Shown: piece after piece, positions 47,401-57,660 of the stretch
Layout of the letters: the number at the start of each line of letters is the position of its first letter
Numbering within the stretch: position 1 is the first letter of the stretch
Assembly: GCA_014529385.2 (NCBI GenBank)
Contig: CM043952.1
Location: forward strand, 158,193,557 to 158,257,556
Length of the DNA: 64,000 bases
Direction: 5' to 3'
From: Adiantum capillus-veneris
Taxonomy: Eukaryota; Streptophyta; Polypodiopsida; Polypodiales; Pteridaceae
The notes under the pieces: generated by a model
The model's input: the letters and a program-made list of their open reading frames with translations, nothing else
What the model was told of the DNA's origin: nothing
Databases searched by the model: none
Program-made: the position numbers and the translations under genes

Positions 47401-47784
47401 TCATTACCTTGTACATAATTTATTTTCAACTTCAAATAAATTACTGTGCAAAGCCACTGTACTTTTCTAGAATTGTTGTCTGTGAACAATTAGTGTTCGT
47501 TTGCGTATAATTTTATAGATTTAGAACTGCCACACACACAATAAACGCAAAAGAGAGATTGACTTAACAGTTTTTCTCTCTCAGACAATGACTCTAGAAA
47601 CTTTTGCCTATTATAGTATAAAGTTTATACTCCAATAGGCAGGGGTGCTATCACACAGTATCTGTGGTTTTCTTTACCTGACTGGTGAAAAGGTTGATAG
47701 CACTACCATTCCACTTTATATTCATGCTTCTTACTTTACTTTAAAATACTATCATTTACATAATCTATTACTTCTGTTGACCAG
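44443..47784. other. AT-rich interior of element H without long ORFs
   Basis: In 3.3 kb I find no ORF with recognisable content. The stretch is AT-rich, with many short T runs followed by GG or CGG and recurring CTGGCTCTGG and TCTGACTGG-like words. A dispersed repeat also seen near 9.05 kb lies at about 47196-47390 and includes a GTGCAGGTGAGG that could be a splice donor. It may hold the 5' exons and introns of the ORF that starts at 47785. Confidence 0.4.
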
Positions 47785-49371
47785 GTCGTGGAAAAGCTCA
47801 CTGCAAGAATGAAAGTATGCTCTGACCCTGAAAAAAGAGCTCTGATTTCAGAGAAATTACGTCTAGCTAAAGAAATAGAAAAGACCTTCCCTTGTATCTC
47901 TCATAGGACTAGGCCTTATCTTCATAGGGCTGTGAAATTCAAAAATTGTAACACTGTGTATTAGATCTTCGGGTCTATGCTCCTAGACTATGGATTTCTA
48001 ACTAATGATAATTTTGCAGATTGTTCCCCTTTCCCAAGGACTGGCTCTTCCTGTGGAACCCCTTTCCCTAGCCTCGCTTCTTGTACTAAAATGTATACAA
48101 GATACAGAAGCTTCTACCCTTATTTATGATGGTTCGAAGGAGTCTAGTCTATCTCTTGTCCAACTGATTTCATTTGACCTATGGGTTAAAGTACTAGCTC
48201 TTCTTGTAAAAAATAAATCGGATGGTATCAACCTTTTGATGGAATTTACTTCAAATTTGGCTGGACTTTCCAAAGCACACATTCAAGACTTAGCGTCTTT
48301 TCTTCCAAAGGTTTAGAACTGTCGAATCTTCTTAGAAAATTTTGTGGGCTTAGTCCTATCTTTGTTACTGCTCCCTCTACGCCTATTGTCCCTCCTCCGA
48401 ATAGTCTCTTCTCTAGAGATGCAGTTGCTTTAGAAGCTGTAAAGGAATTTCAAAAAGACCTTTGTTCACTCAGTGAAGCCTCGCTTTTGGACATGGTACC
48501 GAAAGTCTCGAGGGCCTTTCCTTTTTTACCATCCCAACAAGCTGAGGTAGAATCCTTGGGAGTCGAGCATAGGTTGTGGTTGTTTCCAAATAAAGGATTT
48601 CTTACACCCATATCCATGGAAACCTGGGTCTTCCTTGACAACTTGGCCCCTGCTACTATTGAGGAATGCAAACTTAAAGCTCTAAAAGGGATCCAGCTCT
48701 TGGACAAAGGGGATCTGATTAAAGCTACTTTCAATATGAGTCTCCTTGATGAAAAAAAATGTAGTTCAAATACAGGGCTATATGCAAGGACTAAAGGAGT
48801 AATGACCTTTAGCAAAAGCAATGCTGATTACTACACCGAGACAGGGTGGAATGTGTTCAGGCCTTACCTTAAGTGTGCTTGCAGATTCTTGGACCCCAAA
48901 GCCTCTTGCGAGTCAAGCATTATTTGGTTTGACCATACTATTTGGTATGCCCTCAATAGTCTACCTAGTATCTTTCCGGATAAAGCAAAATAATTTCACC
49001 TTTCCCTCCTTTGTTCTTGGCTTGGTGGTCAAGCGAAAGATCGGGTCTTAGCTCAAATTGCCTTTATTCAGTATAGAGCAATTATGGGTGACACCCTTGA
49101 AGAGCTTGGATCTGATGGATGTGGGATTTTGCTTACCACTTATGGCGGCTTTAAAGGTATCAAAAGTATAGTTAGCCAAATTAAACCGAATATTGAAGAA
49201 GATGAATCTCAAGTTTCCAAACGTCCTAATACTCTTGTCTCTCCGGCGGCATCTTACACCTCTTTCCTAACCCCCTCTTTGAGTGATTCTGTGTTTGGAA
49301 GAGGGAAAGGTAGAAGTTTTGTGAGAGGTAGGGGTAGAAACCTACCAGTCAGAATCCTTTTGGATATGTAA
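47785..49371 (+). pseudogene. gag-like ORF1 of element H
   Basis: A good splice acceptor (TTACTTCTGTTGACCAG) precedes 47785, and a second (CTAACTAATGATAATTTTGCAG-like, with branch-point match) ends at 48019. The first part reads VVEKLTARMKVCSDPEKRAL. The second begins IVPLSQGLALPVEP and runs to about 48310. After a frame change it goes on with DAVALEAVKEFQKDLCSLSE, GLYARTKGVMTFSKSNADYY and, past a TAA at 48991-48993, AKDRVLAQIAFIQYRAIM. The end is an arginine-glycine-rich tail (GRGKGRSFVRGRGR). An RG-rich end is typical of RNA-binding Gag-like proteins. The function is inferred from position and tail. Confidence 0.5.
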
Positions 49372-49374
49372 TAT

Positions 49375-51352
49375 GCAGGATCGATGGATTGCTTGTGGAA
49401 GACGATACCTACCTCCAAAGGAAGAAGTGTGTAGTAAGATTTTCACACATTGCTTGTTTACAAGCAAAATTTTGGATTTCTTTACTCCCCAAGCTATCTT
49501 TGCAGAATGTTTTGGACATATTTTTGGGTCAAATGTATTACTAAAGGATGTGATGATTGGTTGGAAATACTCGCCGCCTATTAAGAATCTTTTTTATTCC
49601 ATTACGTTTCTCCATAATAATGAGATACCTATGTGCTCTTGTCATCTTTTTAAAAAATTCTGTAAAAACATCACTGAATTTGTTTTACATGTTTGTACAT
49701 CTAACTTAGAAATTGTTTCGGATCCTCAAGTAAGGAGTCTATTGAGTAATGGATTAAATCATGTTCCTCCTTTTCCGCTAAATCCTCAAAGTGCCTTATC
49801 TGCACTACTTTAATGCCTGGCCGACTTGGCCTTAAAACTCCAACTGGAGGAGGAAGTTCACTTCCAACTTACATCAACTCTCAAAAGAATTTTTTGGAAA
49901 AAGATCAGTCTTTTGCCACAAGTATGGCTAAGCACTGATACTACTTGGCTTACGTAAAAAATGAAGACCTCTATCTTGGATATTAAAAAGAAATGGCTCA
50001 TTATTGGCCTAGATAAAGCGTCAAACACTGCATCCGTTATATGTAAAAAATTGGCCTTTGAGGCGGCCAGTTCAAGACTTAATAGTAATGACTTTAGTAA
50101 ACTTGATAACTCTCCGCTATATGTAGCTACAACATTGAACAAGGAATTATCAGGACTCGTCTATAGTCCCGAATCTCTAAAAATTCCGGTACTCTTCCCA
50201 ACATATAAAAATCATAAGCATAAATTTAGATGGATTTCTGACGCTTCAAATTGCCTGTTCTCTTGTGTTACAAATGATATCACCCACTGCTTAAATTTGG
50301 TCCTACTAGAAATCAAAAATATATGTGCCATCAAACACAGAGATATAAAGAGATTAAGAAATATAAACTATTGCCCTTTTTGGGTCATAAGAAACGCGGC
50401 TGAGGTGTTTATCAACCTCCCAGAAAGCATTTACTCTATCTTCACGGCAGACATGACTCAATGCTATGAAAATATCCCGATAAATGAGCCATTAGGACTT
50501 ATTTATACCTTATCGTGTCTTATAAAGATTGCCTTTGCTCACAGAAAGGAACTTAGGTATACATGCATCTCACAAAAAGAGAATAAAGGATGGGTAAAAA
50601 AATCGAACAAATCTGCACCATTCAGCTTTAAAGAGGAAGATCTTTATAAGTATATCCTTTGGCTACTGAATAACAACTGTATCCAATTAGGAAATACCTG
50701 CTACAAACAAACTCTAAGAATCCCGATGGGGTTTGCATGCTCTCCAGTTATGTGTAATCTTTATCTCTGTTACTTCGAATATCAATGGCTCCGAAAAATA
50801 TTAAATAACCCCGCAAGTAATTCATTACTCACACATTTTACACATTCATTCAGGTTTATGGATGACCTATGTAGCATCAACAACCCCATATTTGAGATTA
50901 CTCTTAAAGATATTTATCCACCCATCTTAAGTATTGAACCTACATTCTCCGAGAGAGTACTATGGCAGGATAAATGGATCGTTTCTAGAACACACTTCTT
51001 GAATATTGAGTTTACTTTGACTCCCCCTTTTTTGGGAAATTTTTATACTAATTTTTTTTGGAAAAGAGATAATCTTAAACTTGTGTCCTCTGAGTTTACG
51101 AAGAAAAAAAGCAATAGACCATACAAAAATTCTCTACACACTTGTCTTGGAATGCTTTTTCTTATAATGTATGCCTCTTCCGACTGTTTTAAAGCATATG
51201 AAGAGATTGAAGCTTTGATTGCCAAGTTCATTAAAAACGGGTTTACAAAAAAAGACCTTGTTGCATGCATCTGCAACTCCTTAGAAAAACACAACTGGAC
51301 CTACCTCAAGTTTGACTTACATAATCTGATAAGTCTGCTTAAATTAGAATAA
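49375..51352 (+). pseudogene. reverse transcriptase of element H, Penelope-like
   Basis: One frame runs from about 49375 to 51352 with only two stops (TAA at 49811-49813, and a TAA just before ATG 49961). The N-terminal part has CSCHLFKKFC...HVCTSNLEIVSDPQVRSLL, then GLDKASNTASVICKK. RT motifs in order are PVLFPTYKNHKHKFRWISDA, the catalytic-aspartate motif A IFTADMTQCYENIPIN, motif B IPMGFACSPVMCNLYL and motif C HSFRFMDDLCSI. The tail is FKAYEEIEALIAKFIKNGFT. From memory this matches a family of Penelope-type RTs common as unnamed proteins in cnidarians. A GIY-YIG endonuclease is not seen. Confidence 0.7.
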
Positions 51353-51398
51353 ATCTAACCTCAGCATAGCTGGTTGCGAATTAATACAAACACTTCTT

Positions 51399-51436
51399 GA
51401 GGTGGTAGGCCCCTATTCTATGGGGTCTACTACCTC
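51399..51436. repeat. hairpin before direct repeat 2 of element H
   Basis: GAGGTGGTAGGCCCC pairs with GGGGTCTACTACCTC, imperfectly, around a short loop. It stands before the (CA)n tract exactly as the 43672-43703 hairpin does before repeat 1, though the sequences differ. Confidence 0.5.
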
Positions 51437-51464
51437 ATAGGATAAGGTGCCTGGGAATGGGTGG

Positions 51465-51465
<1 letters not shown>

Positions 51466-51537
<72 letters not shown>

Positions 51538-51743
51538 ATGTCACGGGACAAAAAAAAGATTAGCTAATGAGCTTTACAGCTACATCTCTATTATGCCGCC
51601 CATCACATGATCACACAAACAACTATCACAGTAGAAGTAAGTATTTGGCCGCTTTGCCAAAGGCATGATACGAGTCACCAAGGCTACCCCATACTCCCGA
51701 GTGTGGTGAGTACAGTTAAAATATCCTCGTAGCTGATAACCAT
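51466..51743 (+). repeat. direct repeat 2 of element H
   Basis: It starts with (CA)n (51466-51533), then AAAAGATGTCACGGGACAAA as in repeat 1, and ends CGTAGCTGATAACCAT. It lies 110 bp after the RT stop codon. Confidence 0.85.
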
Positions 51744-53354
51744 GTAATGGAATTTGCCTATTCAATTTGAGAGTAGCGGAATTTAATGAGAGTACTTTCA
51801 AGAAATGATTTTGTGAGCATAGCGGGTTGACATAATTGAAGATAGCAACATAATCATAGCAATTAGTTAACTTGGCATAGACAATACTTTTGCAAGAGAG
51901 AGAATTTAGAGAACATGACAACAGTTGAGGACTGGATTTATGTGGAGCCGGTCCCCCCTCCAATAGGCATTTGTATTATGATTTCTCCCATAAAGAGAGA
52001 CTTGTTACAATACATTCTTTGTGTTCCTTGTGACCTAGGTGAAGCAATGAAGATGGAAAGCTTCATGCATCACCATCATAGCATAACCTAAACTTGAAGA
52101 AAGCTTTAACTATACCAAGCCTCAGTCCCAAGACCTCAAACACCTTCGAAGGTGGAGAGAGCTAGCAGGGAATGAGGGTAGGGAAGAGGAAGAAGAAACA
52201 TTTCATACGAGAAAGAGCTAGTTCCTCACTTATCATAACTCTTGTGCTAGCATACATAATAGCATAGTAATGAAGAAGAAATAGATGGAAAGCTCAAGCA
52301 TTAAAGCATGGCTCTTGGATGGATTTGCACTCCATAGCCAAGAGTGTTGGTGTAGGCTCTCAACCTCTACTTGCTTGGAGAAAGAGAGGGAGCTCTTGCA
52401 CTTTGCATAGTACACAATGAGAGTGTTTGTGAGTGTGTGTGGGTTAGTATACCCCCTAAGCACCCCCCTAGCTTGCCTGGGTCGACCCCCCCTTGTAGCT
52501 CATGCTTGAAACTCATTGGACCCCTCCAGGCCTAGCCAATCACAAGCAGAAGCCATTACAAGCAACATGGATAGCCTTGGGACAAGTGTCCCCCTTTCCC
52601 CTTTGAGAGAGAGGACTTGATAAATGCAAAATCAATTAATTAAATATCCTTTATTATCATTGGACCCCTTGGGTGGCCAACCAATAGGTTTCAGGCACAC
52701 CATGAGGGCAACATGAGGAGGAACTGGACAAGTGTCCTTGCTGCCTCTTCAAGCTGGGGCTTCCCTTGTGTGTGTGTGTGTGTGTTTTCTCTCATCCCCC
52801 CCCCTTGTAGGCTCGGCCCCCTCCTTGTAGGGATCTTTTTGACTTTGGATGAGCAAGCCCCTTAGTCATCAAGCATGACTAAGCACTTGAAGTAGGGGGT
52901 GTTCCCAGAAGCATCTCAGGCAAGCTTCTCAAGGCACCTCAAGCACCTTAATCATGCACCTAGTCAAGGACCTCAAGCATGGAGCCAGTCAAGCACCTCG
53001 AGCATCTTAATCAAGCACCTCAAGCAGGACAAGCACCTCAAGCACGACATGCACCTTGAGTTTGGGCCGGGTTCCCACCTCAAGCTCAACCCTAGCTTAC
53101 CTAAGGTCAAAGGACTTTTACACACATTATTGGAGGTCTTCAATGAAGCTAACCCTAAGGTCTTATGCTCCATTGGTTAGCCTTGCTCTTGATAGACCAT
53201 CTCCCATTTGGGCCCCTTTACTATTGGCCCCGTGTTGAGATAGATCTATAAGCACATATCTATATCTAAACACTTGTTCCCGTTAATTCTCCCACATTAA
53301 GTGATCAATTTAATATGAGAAAATCATTTGGGTTGGTTAGATATTAGATTTTAT
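51744..53354. other. gene-free stretch, probably partly LTR of element J
   Basis: No gene is supported here. The stretch holds a (GT)n tract near 52767-52784, C runs near 52795-52806 and a minisatellite at 52907-53055. The 3' LTR of the chromovirus J should start near 53355 and run leftward, but I could not find its far end. Confidence 0.45.
52907..53055. repeat. minisatellite of CAAGCACCTCAAGCA units
   Basis: Irregular repeats of CAAGCACCTCAAGCA and CAAGCACCTTAATCA, about 10-25 bp each, run through the stretch. No coding role is seen. Confidence 0.7.
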
Positions 53355-56300
53355 GACATTACTTCTCATTTGAAATCACAGTCGTCCTCGACTATGAGGT
53401 AGAAGAGATAAAGCCTTAGTCATTAGTCAATCGTACTTAGCGGGTAGAGGATCCCTTTTTTTACCCTACGACATCTTTCCAAGATGGATGACTAATCCAT
53501 TTGGTGCTTGGGAGACATAGCTGCCGCAAGCATGTCTGCTCTGTAGTCCATTTCATTCTCCCAAAGTAGAGTGACAAATTCTACTTGGTGTTTGAGAGAC
53601 GTCGTCATCACAAACATGATTCTAAGCATGCATACTACTTAAATTTGTGTAGAATTAAAAAGAGGACTAGTCTTATAAGACAAAAACATGAGTCATTTAA
53701 AAGAAATTTGTACATTTGCTTACTCTAATGTAGCATTGTAAGCATTGACAAGGTTCATACTATCCTTAAGTTTTACTCCTTGCATCCATCTAGCATCTTC
53801 AAAAGGATAATTTTTGAACTTAATAAGATACCGTCGGATTATCTTACCATGTCGTAGTACCTTGTCTTCATGCCGAAGGACAGCTTCGGGTTGAAGCACC
53901 TCTTCTTGGTCTTCAAATTCGGGAGGGTCTTCAATAATTGGTTCAGTTGGTGGCTCTCCTTTGTAGGGCTTAAGTAGGCTTACATGAAAGGCATTGTGTA
54001 TAAGCCAATGGTTGGGCAACTTGAGTTGATAAGCCGTCTCATTGATGGGCTTCAAGATTTGGAAAGGACCATAGTATCTTTTTGCTAGTTTAGCATAATA
54101 CTTTTGATGGCCCGTAGGATTTTTTTCCGTCGTTTGCCTTAATCGAGCCTTAGGAAACTTGAGTAAGACACAATCATTTTCTTTGAACATTAAGACTCTT
54201 CTGTGCTTATCAGCAGCAGCTTTTTGCCTTTGTTGAGAAATGGCTATAGCCTCCCTAATCTTTTGAAAAGATTCTTGTAGGTCACGGCTATACTCATCGG
54301 CGGCGAAGATCTTCCCATGTACTTTGAGTAGAAAGGGACTTTTAGGTCTTCCCTCTATGATCTTGAAAGGTGCTTTCCCCGTAGAAATATGGACAGTATT
54401 ATTGTAGGCATACTCTACTAGAGGTAAATAATTTTCCCATTGTGAGCGTTGATCTACTTCGGTAACATAAGTCTTGAGTAGATCGAGTATCGTAAGATTG
54501 GCTATCTCACTTTGGCCATCCGTTTGTGGGTGATAGGCCGAAGAGAAATTCAATCTTGTTCCTAGATTTTCAAAGAGACCTTTCCAGAAATTACTGGTCA
54601 TTCTAGGATCTCTATCTGACACGATGGATGTGGGTAATCCATGGTGCTTGAAAATCGGAGATATGAAGAGAGTTGCCATTTGATGTGCCTTAATAGTCTT
54701 TTTGACAGGAATAAAATGTGCTTGCTTGCTAAACCTGTCGACTATTGTCCATATTCCTGTATTCCCATGGATAGACTTGGGTAATCCAAAGATGAAATCC
54801 ATGGATATACTCTCCCATGGTGAATTTGGAATAGGCAATGGCTAGAGTAATCCAGGTTGCTTCCCTCTATCATACTTGGTCTTTTGGCATACTACACATT
54901 TTGAAACATACTCTTGTATGTCCACTTTCATGGTAGGCCAATAGAAATACGTCTCTACTCCTCGGAGAGTAGGTTGAATACCTCTATGCCCTGCATATGG
55001 AGGAGCATGGGATTCATACATAACCTTCTCACGAAGGGAATGGGTAACACATAGCCTATTGCCGTGGAGAAGATAACCATCCTGCAAGGTGAATGGTTCC
55101 TCTTTCTTCCCCAAAGCAAGGGCTGACATTATGTCTCTAAAGTCAGGATCAGTAGCATACTCATCTATCATAGAGGATAGATCATTGTGAGTAGCTATAG
55201 ACACCGCATTAACTTTTGGTCGTCGTGAAAGTGCATCGGCAACTTGATTGTGCTTACCAGCTATGTGAGCAATATGGAAATTAAATTGCGAAAGAAAATT
55301 TGCCCACCTCATTTGTTTGTCGGAAAGCTTGGTTTGCGTCATGAAATACTTGAGACTTTGGTGGTCGGTTCGTAGGATAAATGGAGTCCCCAATCGGTAG
55401 TGCTTCCATGTGTCTAGGGCATGTAGAACAGTTAAAATCTCTTTCTCATAAATGCCCAAGACTCGTTCATCACTATTGAGCCTTCGGCTCTCATATGCTA
55501 TGGCATGCCCTTCTTGAAGCAAAACCGCTCCAAGGCAATCACCACAAGCATCACATTGGACCTCAAATGGCTTTGAGAGATCCGGAAGCACGAGGACTGG
55601 TTGGGAAGTAAGCTTCTCTTTGAGGTTTTCAAAAGCATTTTGCACCTTAGCAGTCCATACAAACTTAACGTTCTTCTTTGTTAAGTCGTGTAGTGGTCTT
55701 GCTACTTGAGAGAATTTTGCTATGAAGCGTCTATAGTATGCACACATACCAATAAAGCTTCTTAGCTCATGTAGATTCCTTGGGTTAGGCCATGATTTTA
55801 TTACCTCTAACTTTGATGGATCCATACGAATACCATCGTGAGAGAATATGACCTAGATATTGGATCTCTTGAAGGAAGAATTCACTTTTCTTTTGGTTGA
55901 GAAAAAGTTTGTTCTCCCTCAAGGCTTGAAAAATCACTTTGAGATGTTGCTTATGTTCCTCCAAAGAATTGGAGTAGATGATGATATCATCAAAGAACAC
56001 TCCAGTGAATTTACGATATGGTCTAAAAATTTTCTCCATGAGACGATTGAAAGTAGTTGGTGCATTAGTTAAGCCAAAAGGCATGACTAGATATTCATAA
56101 AGACCAAATGTTGTGCGAAACGCGGTCTTTAGGATATCTTCATCCACTATCCTTATTTGATGATAGCCACTCTTAAGGTCAATCCTATTGAAGTAGGTAG
56201 AGCCTTGTAGCTTATCAAACAGATCTTCTACCCGAGGCACGGGAAATCTATTTTTGGTAGTGATATGGTTTAGTGCTCCATAGTCCACACACATACGGTA

Positions 56301-56367
56301 TGTACCATCTTTCTTTTGCACTAAAAGGACTGGAGAACAAAAGGGAGAGGAACTAGGCCTCACCATC
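53355..56367 (-). mobile_element. Ty3/gypsy chromovirus-like element J, cut by E2
   Basis: The minus strand carries RT, RNase H, integrase and a chromodomain-like C-terminus. Its RT is cut at 56367 by the LTR of E2, so gag and protease should lie beyond E2, outside the window. A hairpin AGTCG-TCCT-CGACT (about 53381-53394) and purine tract lie downstream of the integrase end, near the expected 3' LTR start. Confidence 0.8.
53720..56367 (-). pseudogene. Ty3 pol of element J: RT, RNase H, integrase, chromodomain-like end
   Basis: RT shows SPVLLVQKKDGTYRMCVDY, FNRIDLKSGYHQIRI, YLVMPFGLTNAPTTFNRLM and the catalytic GVFFDDIIIYS. After a frame change near 55800, RNase H reads FEVQCDACGDCLGAVLLQEG, YEKEILTVLHAL and ILRTDHQSLKYFM. 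Integrase has the zinc part (HAPPYAGHRGIQPTLRGV, CVVCQKTK), then after a TAG (54842-54844) the core WESISMDFIFGLPKS, IVSDRDPRM and SSAYHPQTDGQSEIANL. The end, RHEDKVLRHGKIIRRYLIKF followed by YPFEDARWM, looks like a chromodomain, which targets insertion to marked chromatin in chromoviruses. The RT N-terminus is lost to the E2 insertion. Confidence 0.9.
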
Positions 56368-57311
56368 TGTTGGACGAGAAGCGACTCACACACCCATGAA
56401 GTGCATGCAAACACTACCTAGATCAACATAATGTCAATCGAAGACACAGATGACACGATAGGCACACGGAGGAAATCTCTTAAGCTTGTCAGGCTGAGAC
56501 CATCCTACACATACAACACTCAGGAAGGCCAACTAAACCACCATCAAGAACCTCACTGCTCTCAACTACACCACCTAGCCACATACACATATGCGGAAGG
56601 TAACTCACCTAATCATGCCAGATTCGTACGAAACTTAAGGAACACCATCCCCTCACTAGGATACACCTGTCCCTAAGCTTGTACACTCAAAACACATCTG
56701 CGAAAAACGCGTAGGATGACAGAGCCGAATTTTTAAAGTGCCCGAAACTGAAATTTATGAGTACCTATGCATAGCTTATGTCGCCACGATTCTATAGACT
56801 ACTAGCACGCAGAAAACAGACATCGTTTGATACACTTACGGCCACAAATAGCTCGTAGATGCATCGGCGTGTGCGTTCGTCTCGCGAGGAATAATTGGCG
56901 TTGTTGCGTAGCTCTCCTCGAGCCTCACGCAATGGTGCAGTCGGATCTCCAATGTGTTGAGCGAGCCGGGCGTAGCGAGAGGATGAAGCTCACGCTCACT
57001 CTCATTCTCTCTCACACACAGTAGACGGCAGCGCTAAAACTTGATTATGATAAAAGTCTTCTTTACAAAATGACCTAGGTACCTTATATACTAAGGCTAC
57101 CTTAGGTTTAACCAAAAATGGGGTTGAAAGGGTCAAATGGCTTTGTATTTACAATCTGGAAGTGCCATTGCACCCCGGCTTCTGAAACTAGAATAACTAC
57201 TCATTACAAATGACGTTTATATCCATAATCCGTAGCATTTTATAACTCGCAAAAGATAAGACTTTGGTATGAAACTTGAGTTATGTTGTGTTGTTGACCC
57301 AACGGTCAACA
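56368..57311 (-). repeat. 3' LTR of element E2
   Basis: It starts TGTTGGACGAG and ends ACGGTCAACA on the plus strand, about 944 bp, with a TATA-like TATATAA on the minus strand (plus 57084-57090). The start coincides with the break in the RT of J. The right end forms a hairpin (TGTTGACC / GGTCAACA, 57292-57311). Confidence 0.8.
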
Positions 57312-57347
57312 TTCCCCCCTTCCGCGTTCATGTCGTCCCCGACATGA
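57312..57347 (-). other. polypurine tract and adjacent hairpin of E2
   Basis: On the minus strand, CGGAAGGGGGGAA lies directly before the LTR. A hairpin with arms TCATGTC (57328-57334) and GACATGA (57341-57347) and a 6-base loop lies beside it, as in E1 but with a paired base change in the arms. Confidence 0.7.
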
Positions 57348-57379
57348 CCTGATTGTCGATGGCAATGTGGTCTTTGTTG

Positions 57380-57660
57380 TCATTTTGTTGTTGTAAAGAA
57401 AGTATAGACTATATCCTTTGCAGTAGCTTGTCTTGTTCGTCCAATCCGATGTACATAGTCTTCACATGATTCAGGAAAATCATACTTGATGACGAACTTT
57501 ATGTCTTTCACATCCACGCTCCGAGCTGCAACATCTGTTTCTGTCATTATAGGTCTACTGCCAGATCTAAATTCAAAAGAACCCAATGTCGTTTAACTTG
57601 ACTCTTATCATCATGGATAAAGAAAGTTCCATCCATCACTTGCTCCAACAAATCTGTCGA
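57380..57660 (-). pseudogene. captured fragment of a DEAD-box RNA helicase
   Basis: The frame 57586-57380 reads [20 protein letters not shown], then [20 protein letters not shown] and [20 protein letters not shown]. This is helicase motifs V and VI of a plant DDX5/RH20-type DEAD-box RNA helicase (family form TDVAARGLDV...[11 protein letters not shown]...YTFFT). A frame change near 57586 leads upstream into [15 protein letters not shown], matching the family's IHGDKSQAERDWVL. Only about 95 codons are present, with no intron, key glycines changed and no motifs I-IV. It lies inside E2 between the polypurine tract and the conserved 3' region; E1 has nothing like it. It is a dead, captured host-gene piece. 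Confidence 0.8.

Larger units (their letters stand above)
43729..51743 (+). mobile_element. probable Penelope-like retroelement H with direct repeats
   Basis: Direct repeats of about 280 bp (43729-44009 and 51466-51743) flank 7.5 kb that holds a gag-like ORF region and a reverse transcriptase. Direct terminal repeats (pseudo-LTRs), an RT with a DKAS...CKK N-terminal motif and possible introns all fit Penelope-like elements. There is no primer site and no TG...CA structure, so it is not an LTR element. The outer limits are uncertain. Confidence 0.6.
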
